In this document: positions 36,612 through 48,100 of the stretch, one piece after another
How positions within the stretch are numbered: the first letter of the stretch is position 1
How the letters are laid out: each line of letters starts with the position of its first letter
Source: Bondarzewia mesenterica
Taxonomy: Eukaryota; Basidiomycota; Agaricomycetes; Russulales; Bondarzewiaceae
Reading direction: 5' to 3'
Length of the DNA stretch: 64,000 bases
NCBI GenBank assembly: GCA_004802705.1
Contig: SGPL01000025.1
Location: 53,731 to 117,730 of the forward strand
The notes under the pieces: model-generated
What the model saw: only the letters and a program-made list of their open reading frames with translations
What the model was told of the DNA's origin: nothing
Database searches by the model: none
Made by a program: the position numbers and the translations under genes

Positions 36612-37944
36612 ATGGATAACATTCCAGAGGACGTCACCCCCATTGAACTTGACACACTCCCTTATGATGATAACGTACCCTATGAAGACCAATTACAAGC
36701 TCAGCCTGAGCCTCCTACTCTCGCCGATCGTATAGGTCGCAGCAAAGTTTATCTGCTGTCGGAATCTTCTGTATCTCGAGTCGGCAAGGTGCGCTGGCCA
36801 TATGTCACAAGGCATGCGCTATGACAGGCTCTAACAAGAGAGTTGAATCCTTCCTCGAATTGCGTCGTTCTTTCTTTGCAATCTCGCCTGTCGGCAGAGA
36901 AAACGCGGCGAGGAGGAAGTACAGGTAGACATCGAACCTGAAGATTCAGACATGGACGAAGGTGCGGCTTTCGTTTATGTCGTGGCATGCTAGGGTACTG
37001 ACTTGTGCGAAGACATGTCTCATAGAGGGAATGCCATACTATTGCGTGGCTCGCCGATCTCTCATCTCCCAACATCACGAATTTTTGCATATGCAGCACA
37101 TTTTGAAGCGACACCCATGGGGTTGGAATGGGTTGACGACAACACATGCGTCCTTGTTTTTGAAACCAAGTCTGGGGCCCAGGCCGCGTTGGGCCTCCTG
37201 CGCAAAACACCCGACGAGGTGCCCGATATTGAGGGCTTCCTGACAGCAAAATCGATTCCTATGACCTTCTGGCCGCCAGAAGAGCGCATCAGTGCCAGTT
37301 TGGGGAAGGGTGAAGGATTGAAGGGGATCATCAGGATGAGATGGGCCAGGCATGACGATGCGAAGAAGAAAGGCGCGAGGTTGGAGAGTCAATTCTATAA
37401 GAAGCATGGGATTGATGCGGGAAAGGAGGTATCGAAGCCGTCGAATCCACTCAGCTGGATAGAAGACGCAGAGCCTACTCGCGAGACTCTGGAGCCGTCA
37501 AAACGGAGAAGGTTGGACGATGCGTTCGTCAGAGCTCAGTTGGACGATGATCTCGACGCATTCCTCCGCGAGGACTCAGGGGAGGAATTGGTGCCGCCCT
37601 CGCCGCCTTCAAAAATGCGCTCGGATTATATCGGGGCAGATGGCAGGACGCTGTTGGAGCGTACATCAGAGATACGAGCACACCCTGGTCATACGTTGGC
37701 CTCACGCATAACGGCAGATTTACCGAGGAGGGCACGTCAGCGGGGTGAAGAGGAGAATGGCTTGTCAGTGCGAGTAGGAAGAAGCCAACGGGAAAGGAAA
37801 ACAAGCCGAGATAGGTCTGGGAGGGACAGGTCTGGCCGTAGACGACGCGGTAGAGGGGAAGAGCGCGAGCGCGTCCCGCGGAAGACAAAGACTCAGCAGG
37901 AGTTGGACGACGAGTTGGACGCATTTTTAAATCAGCGCGACTGA
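36612..37944 (+). CDS. NCBP3-like nuclear cap-binding protein
   Basis: Exons 36612-36788, 36898-36961 and 37028-37944 give 385 residues. An acidic N-terminus is followed by an RRM-like region: NAILLRGSPISHLPTSRIFA, GLEWVDDNTCVLVFETKSGA, QAALGLLRK. Next is a segment typical of NCBP3 (formerly DUF2414): IIRMRWARHDDAKKKGARLE then SQFYKKHG. The C-terminus is Arg-rich (RSGRDRSGRRRRGRGEE) and ends in LDDELDAFLNQRD, with an earlier copy LDDDLDAFLRED. NCBP3 binds capped mRNA with the CBC and export factors. The LDxxLDxF(L/M)xx pattern also occurs in Yra1/FoP-type export adaptors, which fits mRNA export. Family assignment rests on the WxDD...V and RMRxAxxxDxKxxG patterns. Confidence 0.65.
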
Positions 37945-38205
37945 CCTTGCACTGCATGTTTTATTATAGATTACCTTGCGATCATGTCGCCTTGCTGTAT
38001 TGCTGTTGTAGCTTTCACAAACATTCTCCCCTCACTCTCAGACCTACTTTTGCTGTGTGGTGTTAGGTGGTGTTACATAAGCCGGTCAAGCTCGCAAATT
38101 AGAAGCTGAAGCTGAAGCATCGTGCATAATATACAGGTGCATCCCCTGCACCTCAACGAGGCCGCAACCTGCTATTTTTTCTGACACATACTGCAGGCCA
38201 CAGTC
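37945..38205. other. short intergenic region
   Basis: About 260 bp between the NCBP3-like gene and ESF2, both on the plus strand. It contains a duplicated GAAGCTGAAGCTGAAGC run at 38103-38120. Nothing else was seen. Confidence 0.4.
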
Positions 38206-39199
38206 ATGGCCAATTCACTTATCGATGAACGATTCACCGGTGATCCCCAAGCCGGTCCGTCAAAGCTCGGCTCCTCACAGGCAAAGGACCACGGTGCTTC
38301 CACAACATCTAAAAGCGAAAATAGCGCCGCCAACGCCGATGACAGCGAGGAAGAAAGGGGTAAGCAGTCAGGATTGGGTGAGGGGATGGATCCATCAGGC
38401 TTCGCAGGACCGAAAGTTGTGAAGCCCTTGACACCAGAGGCTCTTGCAGCATTCAAGGCCGCTCAGGATAGGGCTGGTGTCATCTATATCTCCAGAATAC
38501 CCCCAGGGATGCAACCGACGAAAGTCAGACATCTTATGAGCCAATATGGCGAGGTTGGTAGGGTGTATTTGCAACAGGAAGGTGTGTATCACAGAATGAA
38601 TATATTCTCATGACGCCAATTGATCATTGAATGGAACAGATGCAAAGCGTGCATATTTGAGACGCAAATACACGTCTACGAAAAAAGTACACTACACGGA
38701 AGGATGGGTGGAATTCAAGGACAAGAAGGTGGCGAGGTCAATCGCTGGGATGCTGAATGCTCAACCGATTGGAGGGAAAAAGGGGACGCGATGGAGAGAC
38801 GATGTATGGACGATGAAATATCTGCCGAGGTTCAAGTGGAGCATGCTCACTGAGCAAGTTGGTACGTGTCATAGTTTTATCCAGACTTGAATTTGTCTGA
38901 TTTAAAAGTAATCAGCTCACGAAGCAGCGACACACACTGCCCGTTTGCGCGTTGAGCTCTCGCAGTCGAAATCGGAGCAGCGGGAGTACCTGAAGAATGT
39001 AGAGCTTGCCCGGGTGTTGGATAAACGTGCGCAGAGAGCACGGCAGGCTGGAAAGGAGGTGAAAACGCCTGGATTGGAGGAAAGGAAACGGCCGGCGAAT
39101 GATGACGCCAACGAAAAGCGGGCTCATAAGAAAAGGAAGGAGGAACCTGCACGGACTGAGGCACAGCTGCGAGGAGTCTTGGAAAGCATCTTTGCATGA
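38206..39199 (+). CDS. ESF2: pre-rRNA processing protein ESF2 (ABT1 family)
   Basis: Esf2/ABT1 is an RRM protein of the SSU processome that stimulates the helicase Dbp8 and is needed for early 18S pre-rRNA cleavages. Exons 38206-38581, 38640-38861 and 38916-39199 give 293 residues. After an acidic Ser-rich N-terminus come [20 protein letters not shown] and [15 protein letters not shown] (RRM start), then [39 protein letters not shown] and [20 protein letters not shown], all typical of this family. The C-terminal helix is basic ([16 protein letters not shown]). The length is normal for the family. Confidence 0.93.
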
Positions 39200-39583
39200 C
39201 ATACTCGCTATTGGGAACTTGGAATTTAGAGCTTGGTCAACGTATATATCATCCCTCGCCGCTGTGATGCGCATCCGTCTTTAGTAATTGTTGCGGCGGA
39301 ATGGTCCGATCACAACGTGCACGGGCCTTTTGTTTCTATTTGAAGCGGAGCACGAAAATGGGATAGCTACGTGTTGAGAAGAGTGCGTTGTTCTCCATCG
39401 CGAACACATCGAGCGGTACAGACAGCGTCGGCGTTGAAAGTATATTTCATCGCACCGCACGCTTTCTAGTGTATCGTGATCGCTAAGAGGTCTGTTCTTC
39501 ATCATGCTCGCTCTCTCTCTGTCCATGGCTCTGATAAGCCGCGTTGTGTTATTCCTTGCTTCTCTTTCTTCAGTCTCTTAATA
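39200..39583. other. intergenic, no supported gene
   Basis: About 380 bp between ESF2 and ARS2, ending in a CT-rich leader just before the ARS2 start codon. Nothing else was identified. Confidence 0.45.
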
Positions 39584-42500
39584 ATGTCTTGGTCTTCTTC
39601 TGCTTATCCTGCACCACGCCGTTCGCGGTCTCGTTCTCCTTACCGTGGCTCTCACCCATCAAGGAACTATCCGGAATACCCAGCAGACCCGTACCGTGCA
39701 GAATGGGATGCGTATGACAGGGAAAGATGGGCATATGAGCGCGAGAGGGCGGCCTATGACTATGGTCGCAGGGGAAGAAGTCGGAGCCCTCCCCCTGAAG
39801 AAGGTTCGTGTATTTAGCTGGCACGTTGAATGATGTCCTGACTTTATTTCACGTAGTGAGTAGGAAACGACGCCGGTCTGCCTCTCCTTATGACAGAGAC
39901 AGGTATGAACCGCGCCCAAGATACGCAGATGATTATGGTTTGTCAATTATTTTTCTATCCAGTCCATGTTCCCATGTTCGTAATATAGACGCCCATTCCC
40001 GTCCCTACGGTGGATACTCGCCTCGTCGCTCGGGCGTGTATCCTCAGCCCGGGCGGCGGCCACCCCCGGACCCCCATACGTTCGAGTATCCTGCGACTCT
40101 GAAGGCATATGCAGAGTGGTTTCGCTATTACTATCCCCAACAGGCTATTGATGAGGATAATGCCGATAAAGCTGCCGAACAGGAAGCTGGTGATGGGTCA
40201 AGACCTCGTAATGGCATAAGGGCCCGTTGGGAGAAGTACAAAAAGGAATTTGCCGCCTCTCAGGTATGTCAGCAGGTTTCACTTTGAATGCTCCTCTCAT
40301 TGCCTAGCGTGGCTCGCTCATTTCTATATCGGCAGCTTCAGACCATGTTTGACCACCACCGGAAGTCTCCCTGGTTTGCAGAGAAGTACGACCCCTCTCC
40401 AGAATTTGTAAACTTGCGCAAGCGAGTAAGGAAAGACGGTTGGAAGGGCAGGATGAATACTTTCTTGGATGATCTGGAGGCAGGCAGGTTCGATCCTGAT
40501 CTCAGTGAGCCTATGCCCGAACCCACGTCTCCTCTAAAGGAAGATGTGAAAATGGAGGACGGTGCAATTACGAAGGAAGAAAAGGAAGGCATAGATGCGG
40601 ATTCGAAAGAGCTTCCTCCATCAGGCGATGATGTCAAAGTTGAGGATGATGTGGTAATTGATGTCGAAGACGAGGGGGGCGACAACGAAGGTGGAAAAGC
40701 GGAAATGAATGGTAAGGGTACGTTGGACGGAAGGCGCTCGAACCGTGGAGAGGAAATTTCGGTCTCCCCTGAGGGCAACCAGGTCATGATTCGAACCATA
40801 CCGCCAGACATCGGCCGTGTCAAGCTTGAGACAGTGGGTGACAACATCTAGTACATCAGCAGCAGTTCGGATAACAAGTTTTATATTGTAGGCCCTTCAT
40901 AAGATTCCTGGCTACGTCTACCTAGCTCTGGGTGATCCTCTTCAGAAGAGGAATTATTACCGTGCTGGGTGGTTGAAGTTTCGCGAGGATGTCGATATGT
41001 CTGTTGTTATGTCAGACTTGAACGAGAAGAAGGTGCCTGACTTACGGTTTCACTAATGATCTACTTACTTATTTATGCCTCTCATAGATCGAAGGTTTCA
41101 AGCTTCATGTGATCCACAACGTAGCTCCCTTCAAAAATCGAGTCCGATACACTCCCGAAGTTGCTAGCAAGCCCGACAGGCTTGAGAAGGATCTCGAAAG
41201 CGCGAAGGCACTTGCCTCCCTCTTAGAAACCGAGTATTTCACTCTTCGTAAGACCAAATTCCGGCTGAAGGTCGAGAATGGTGTTACCGGCGAAGGCGAG
41301 GCCAACGGGAATGTGGAACAAGACCTTACAATGGATGAAAATGAAGTGGTCGACGATGAAGCCGACGATCCTGAGCCAAGAGAGAAGGGTACGGATGCTA
41401 TTGAGCGCAGAATTGATCAGCTTTTGGTGGATTTGAAGGAGAGTGGCTTGTTCGACGTCGACGATGAGAGGGAGATGCATAGGAGAAAGGTTTGTATTTT
41501 TATACTTCAAGTGCTCGCTTGCCATGCCTAATCGCGACTGCACTGACGATGTCTCTTCTCTTCCAGACGGAACTGTCGCTTGACCTGTATTTGGTTTATC
41601 TTCGTGCAGTGTTTCACACATGCTATTACTGCGCAGTCATTACCGATCATCTTGAGGAACTGCAGCGCAAATGCATCAAGCATGTAAGGAAACCATTGTC
41701 GAAGGCGATGATGGATGAGGTCAAGGCAGCAGAAGTCGAGAAGGCCGAGAAAGAGAGTGCAGTTACAGCTGAGGAGCAAGACATAGACAAGGAGAAGGAG
41801 AAAGGGAGTCCTACCAAAGACAAGTCTGGGGAAGGCAGAGACTGGAAGCGGAACGGTACGTACTTGTTTGTGCACTGGGTCTTGTTGTCTAACGTCTACT
41901 TGCAAGATGAGCGCTGGCTGGACTGGCTGGACTCAAAGATTGCGCTTTTGACCAATCGTGACGGGGTAGATCCACGAATATATGGTGGCAAGGGTTACGA
42001 CGAGTAAGCATGTCTTCCATAGTCTTTCTCACACAGACTGATAAATGTTCCTCCAGGGAGTTGGCCAAGGCCGTCGAGCCTTTCATTAAACAAGAGGACG
42101 AGGGCAAATTCCGTTGTAAGACATGTCAAAAACTCTTCAAGGCAACTTCTTTCGTTGAGAAGCACATCGCAAACAAGCACGCTGAACTTGTCAAGGGTTT
42201 GGACGATGTAAGAGAGATCATCATTTCTTCCTTTCGTCAGTTTAATCATCCTTTATTTTTTTAGATCCCGTACTTCAATAACTTTGCCCTTGATCCGCAC
42301 CATATTCAGCCCTTTTCGCACCCACCTCCTGCGACCGGAAATAATCAGGCCCCTCCTCCGCAGGCTTATGGGCTACCAGGGCCTGTGACCTACCCTCCTC
42401 CTGGCGATTTCGGTCGAGGTGCTCCGTATTATGGAGGCTATGGCGACCGTCATGTTTACCCGCCCCCCCCCTCCTTATGCTGGTGGAGTTTACTGGGACC

Positions 42501-42868
42501 CGTATGCGTACCCTTATACTCCCGGTATCTATCCACCTCGTCGAGACGAGGGAACAGCTGCTAAGCGATTGAGTGACCGTATCAGTGGCTACGCTCCAGG
42601 GTATGATCCTTCGTCAGAGCCAACTACTGTACCTGCATCGGCTGGCTTGCCTCCTAAGCCTGCTGTCACTCTTGAGGCAGCGCCCGCTGAGGAAACGCGC
42701 GGTAGAAGAGGCATCTCGCGACGAGGCGGTAGAGGAGGCGATGTTGGAGGTCCACCGCCCCCGCCCCCGCCGGATGCGAAGGAAGATCCGCGAGCAGCTG
42801 CGGGGAAGAAAGTCAGTTATCATGACATGGATCTTGTGGCTGAGGGCGATGTCGAGCTGCAATATTGA
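39584..42868 (+). CDS. ARS2: SERRATE/ARS2 RNA-processing adaptor
   Basis: ARS2 links the nuclear cap-binding complex to RNA 3'-end processing, decay and small-RNA pathways. It starts MSWSSSAYPAPRRSRSRSPY, an RS-rich tail with further RDRYEPRPRY. The SERRATE core follows: LQTMFDHHRKSPWFAEKYDP, RKRVRKDGWKGRMNTFLDDL, a long acidic insert, a degenerate RRM (IPGYVYLALGDPLQKRNYYR), DKxEGFKLHVIHN, and a C2H2-type finger FRCKTCQKLFKATSFVEKHI with ANKH. The C-terminus is Pro/Gly-rich and RGG-like. The frame breaks at a C9 run (42463-42471): eight C would join GYGDRHVYPPPP to YAGGVYWDPYAYPY and reach the TGA at 42866-42868. About eight introns are present. Confidence 0.87.
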
Positions 42869-43270
42869 TGCAGCGCATGGTAGTTTGGTTTTTTTTTTCT
42901 GTATAATGCTTGCTCATCATCACCGGATGCCACACGATCGCTTTAGTCAATCTCCAGGCCCACTTGGCACTGCTAGGATGGTGACTTGGCTAGTCCAAAT
43001 TGCATCTCTCGTATATCTTGTTGTCATTGCATCGCATAACTGTGTATATACATATTCGTAACTGCATAAGATCGCTCATCAATCGATCAGGGTGAAAGAT
43101 ATTCGGAAACTGGAGAAGTAGAGAATCAAGTGTGGCAGGAGTATTGAGAGGGGACGACTGGGCCTCTTTGAGAATCGCAGCCTGAGACGGCAGGATCTGC
43201 TCGGTTTGGCGGCCAGAGCCGCAGACTGTGTCAGACAGGAGGATCCTGAGGCACGAAGGTTGACGAGTGG
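42869..43270. other. intergenic, no supported gene
   Basis: 400 bp between the 3' end of ARS2 and the end of the decayed ankyrin gene. No gene or repeat was recognised. Confidence 0.45.
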
Positions 43271-44786
43271 CTACTCTGCCTTGGGGAGACTACATACTGT
43301 CTTCTGTGTAGGCCAAGCTAAGCACTGACACTCCTGACTGCAGTATACGGACTTTGACACACGAAGGTGATACATGAGTAAATGTGCACGACGGCAGCTG
43401 GAAAACCCATGAACTCACTAAGTGACACTGGCTGCATTGGTGGAAACGGGAATTGGCATCCGCGCTCCGCTCAACATTGTTGCACTTCACGCCCCCCAAG
43501 CTCGAAGCAGGGCCGATTTTCGCGGCGCGTTCGATCTCAGACCTCGAGGGGGTATCCTTGCCTTGTACGATGTACTCCTCGATGATAGCATTCCAATTAT
43601 TTTGCATTCCGAGGGCTATAAAATTATCCATCTTCCTCCCATGAGCTCTATAAAATCCCATAAGTAATCAGCAGGCCGACGTGACAATTCAGCCGCAGCG
43701 AATGAGTAGACTCACTGGGGTATCACGAAAGAATCAAATTTCTGTGCGACATAAATGAACGTGGGTTCAACCCGTCCGCGCGACGAAGGTGACATCAACA
43801 TCTGCAAGGACCTGTCCTTCAAGTACTCTGGCGAAGGCAGAGTGGGTTTCGGTAAACTTGTCATTGCCGCAACGTGCTCAGCTCCCTGCTGCAGCAATTG
43901 CACCCTATCGGACATCATGAGCTCGTGTAAAGACTTGGATGTCGTGGTGGAAGGCGTGTAGTAGTGTACGATTCATTGGGTTGCACCGTCCCATTTCTCC
44001 ATAACCAAAGGCCAAGCACACGCGGCAGCACCAGCGGTACGACTTGGCAGAGCCGCAGACACAGAGAAATTTCTCTGAGTATTCTTGCACAGCCATGTGA
44101 CAATCAGCAATTGTCCCTGCAGACCAACGTGGACAAGGTCGGGGAGAATGAGCAACAGGGAAAGTGGATTGCATCAATGAGGCCAGACGCCGTTTATCCG
44201 TACCTTTCTTGAAGAGCGAGGCGTACAATTCAGACGGCCGTGCACCATGCTCTAGAAGCAACGTATACGCACCCAGTTGCCAGCTGAATAAGCAAGCTCC
44301 AGCATGGAGTTGAACTTGTCGTCGTAAAGTCGATTCACATCAGAATTCAGCGTGTGGTTCGATAAGAATACGAGCAACCTGTGAGGCGCAGAAAAGACTG
44401 GTTACTTTCTGTCTCCAGCTTTTCAGCAGGAATCGGGTTGACTGGAGTCGCAAGGGGGTTCTTGCATATCGCCATTTGAGCGATAGCGAGACAGAGAGGG
44501 GTATGTCGACTATATCGACTGTCACACCCATTCTGATCAACTCGTATCCAGTAAGGACGTCTCCCTCTGCGGCGGCAAGATGGAGGGATGAGTCGGTCTA
44601 GACTCTATTGTAAATCCTCCTCTTCCGCGAGCCGAAGGCAATGGAAAGGTCGGATGCAGATTCCTGCATTTGACGCGATGATCCTGTGCATTTTAGCGGA
44701 GCAGAATCCGTGCATGTATGGTTTCCGTCGGGTATCCTGCACGAGCTTTGACGGTAGGAGTGATCTCTTGCTCCCGAGTCCCCCAT
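43271..44786 (-). pseudogene. decayed ankyrin / SEC-C-like / MYND zinc-finger gene
   Basis: Pieces of a basidiomycete ankyrin-MYND protein lie in order on the minus strand but in different frames. First an ankyrin repeat, DSSLHLAAAEGDVLTGYELI, breaks near 44500-44515; the next repeat HTPLCLAIAQMAICKN is in another frame. Then ELVHMLLEHGARPSELYASL, then a SEC-C-like pair (CPRWSAGTIADCH and FLCVCGSAKSYRWCC). Near 44010-44025 the frame changes again (PLVMEKWDGATQ). Last comes a MYND-type finger, CNNVERSADANSRFHQCSQC and QECQCLAWPTQK, in which one expected Cys is Arg. Two frame breaks plus a lost zinc ligand argue for a pseudogene, although unrecognised introns or base-call errors could explain part of it. 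Confidence 0.5.
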
Positions 44787-45184
44787 AGCCAGGATGTGGG
44801 TGGTTGTGTGTTATTTGTGGGATATTTCTCTACGGTTGAGTGTTAAATACGAGGAAAGAGAAAGCCCGACAAGACGTATTTCACAACCTGGCTCGACGGC
44901 AGATGCGCAGAGGCAATTGATGGGAGGTGAAATCGTGGCCTCGAGGAGAGATATTTGGTGGTGTTTGACAGGAGGGGTGTCTTAGCGGACATACTGTAAG
45001 TACTTACTTAGCTCGAGCGTCCTGCCACCAATTTGCCTGTCGGTGGGTGGTTCCAGCACGTATCCTCTTCATCTCCCCCATTACCACCCCTTCCAGTTTC
45101 GTTGGTTGTTGCAGGCTCGTGCAGGCCCCTTTGTCTCACTCGACAGTTCGTGGTACCTGTTTGACGCCATTCCAGTAGTAGCTC
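44787..45184. promoter_or_regulatory. promoter region upstream of SSK1
   Basis: About 400 bp between the 5' end of the decayed ankyrin gene and the SSK1 start codon. The last 150 bp are pyrimidine-rich. Nothing else was seen. Confidence 0.35.
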
Positions 45185-48100
45185 ATGTCTGCTCCTGCCA
45201 AGCTTCCTGCTGTTCGCCTCCCTAGTGTGCTTCCAAACCATGGCGTCGACAGTGAAAGTTTAGGCCAGGATCCCGTCGTCGTAGAGTTGCCGCCTTCCGA
45301 CAAGTTCAGCTTTGCTTGGCCGTCGGGACTTGTTCCTACCGTTCCTCCACCAATGCTGAGCGAGCGGCCTACATCTCTCAGCTCCTCGGATCCAGAATCT
45401 AATCTGTCTGGGTCTGATTATAATATCGACGAGGGACGAGGCGGCGCGGAGGCCACTGGGAATGGAGCCGGCAAAAGAATTCGAAATGAAGAGTCAGATG
45501 AGTCCGATTTCACGAACCGTCTTTATACAGAGCAAAATCCCATGGACCAAGTTGGACCTCCTCCCTCTATCCCTCGACTTTCTAGGGCTTTCTCCGTCCC
45601 ATTATCTTCTCAGATAAGTTATTTGAAGAACCCGCGACGAGCCATTTCACAGTTGGGCGCTTGCACCACCACACCTGTTGTCCCAATGTCTTCCGAGCTA
45701 GCGCAGTTTCGTGATCTTTCCCTCGAACTCGCTGATCATGTCCAAATGATCATCCAGACTCTGCTCCACCTGTCGCCCCCTCAGGTCTTCGATCCTGCCA
45801 AGGAGCAGTTCTCCGCATGTTCACTTCCCATACCTACGCCATCAATAACTGCGATGTTTACATCCATGAAGAATTTAAATTATATGTCTGCCAACATGGC
45901 GGCTTTCACCATGTCATCATCTCCATCTCAATCGACGGACGCAGGAACTCCCTCACCCGATACACCGTCGAGCTCACGTCCTGTCGTATCTCGCGATAAC
46001 ACGACTCATGATTTCGACATCGCAGAGACTTTACAGAGTGTAGGAGATGCTCTCAGCGGGCTGGCCGCTGATGCTGGTGTCGATCTTGTTCTCTTTCACG
46101 GCGACGTCGGGATGAAGCACATTGCAGTAAAGGGAGATGAGAGTGGGATCTCTTACACTCTTTCTCATGTGAGCCATTTTTTTCAAGTATTTTAGATGAA
46201 TCTTACTGTTAGCTTAGATTGTCCGACAAATCATCGCAACTGCGCATCGTGGCGATTCTGTTGAGATCGGCTTGTTCATTGTCGCACCTCTATCAGAAGC
46301 TGACGTGCCTATTGGTGCGACAGATCCGACGAGCTCGACCCCATCGTCTTTTGACCCCAATGTGCCCTTGATGTGCACTGTCACTATCGCGCATGTCTTC
46401 ACACCTCCGAGTTCACCGACCCTACCTTCCTTCAATTCCAGTCATCAATCACCACCTGTTCGATCCGACCCTTCACTAAGATCCAATATCCTTCTGCACC
46501 TCCTGCGCCATATTGATGCATCTTTCGTTCCGGAATTACTCCTCACGTCCACCACAGGGCGCTCATGCAAGCTTTCCCTAACATTGGAGCGCGGTTCACC
46601 AGCTGTTGTAAATCCGGCGGTCATTCTGCCCCAAGACGACTCTGTGTTTCAATTGTTACCCGGGTTGAACATCACAGGGGAGCCTACCTTGGAAGAGTTG
46701 GCACAGTTCGTAGACACGCTCAAAGGGAAGAAGACTGTGTTATATGCCAGTTCGAAGGGTCAATTCGCTCAGCATCTCACGAGTTATCTGACAGCATGGG
46801 GTTTAGACGTCAGCCACGTCTCACCAGAATCCGAAGGCGAGGGAGTCTTGGAAGACAANGAAAAACCACCCTCGTCGCAGCCTCTGGTAGACATAACGCC
46901 AGCTGTTACGGAGATGTCGTTTGGGACCGGATCGGTGTTAGAGACACTTCCAGAACAGACTACCGCTCCTACTTCTATTCCTCTATCTGACGTTGCGTCT
47001 GGTCCCCAGTCACCCTCCTTCATACTGATTGATGACGATGTCTCGATGCTGCGGGCGCGATTACGGAGCATGCAGTCAGAACAACAGTATCCTCTTCACC
47101 TTGGTCCCCGCAAGCGACCATCCCTATCCACTCATCACCGTCCACGGTCGTCACCGCAGGTCATCCGAGCCATGGGGCTCAATGCGCCTATGCCTCCACC
47201 GAGGAATACCAGCGTGATCATCCATTTCACGAGCTTATCTAACTTCAAGCTTGTAAAGGGCATCTTGCAGACTATGCTTGCGCCGAACGGCAGCTTGGTC
47301 TCGCGGATGCCAGAAGTTATCGTCATTCCTAAGCCAGCTGGTCCTCGCCGAGTCTTAACCGCTCTGCACACTGCTGTGACGAGACCTATTGTTGACCCAT
47401 TCTTCTCACCCATTGCCACTTCGCCGATGAGCCCAGGATTGCAATCGCCTGCGTCCTTTTTCCCTCATACTTCCAGCCCTAAATCGCCTGTAATACGACC
47501 ATCAGGCAGTCCGCGTAGCAATACATTAGACCGTCCTCTACGCTCTCCTAAAGAGCCTGCTGTCGACGGCTCAAGTGTTGCCCCGCCTTCTCCATTGGGC
47601 TTATCTGAAGGTTTGGATTACTTTTCCGAGGCGGCTGTCAAACTGGGTACCTCCCCATCTTCCGGGCTCGTCATCCAAAGTCCTGATGGTCAACCTGCTG
47701 GCATCTTCTTCCATCCTCGTCCAAAGACGCGTCCGTCTCGGAACGGTGGTATGGGGGCAGAGAAAACGCAGTCTTTCTCACTTGGTGATCGATCGTATCG
47801 TCGGCCTGCTGATACTGAGGAAGCCAACAAGGCGCGATATCAATTCCTCACACCGTCTCCTGGCACCGTAGGGCCTTCCCGCCGGAGTCCGAAGACTGTA
47901 GCGGCGGTAGATATTGGGCTTCCTGGTGGTCAGGAAGGGACTAGTAGTGCTGCAAGGAAGGGGATGTCACCGATGCCACAGCCCGCATCTTCCAATCCTG
48001 ATGCACCACGAACTGAAGAAGGCATAACCAGTCCGGTGTTGCCTCCTTCTCCGATGTTGCCTCCTTCTACGACCGAGGTGTCTAGGCCACAGCAGGGACC

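Noticed and set aside
43766..43785. GGTTCAACCCG string resembling a tRNA B box
   Set aside because: No A box at the right distance and no cloverleaf; it lies inside the decayed ankyrin gene.
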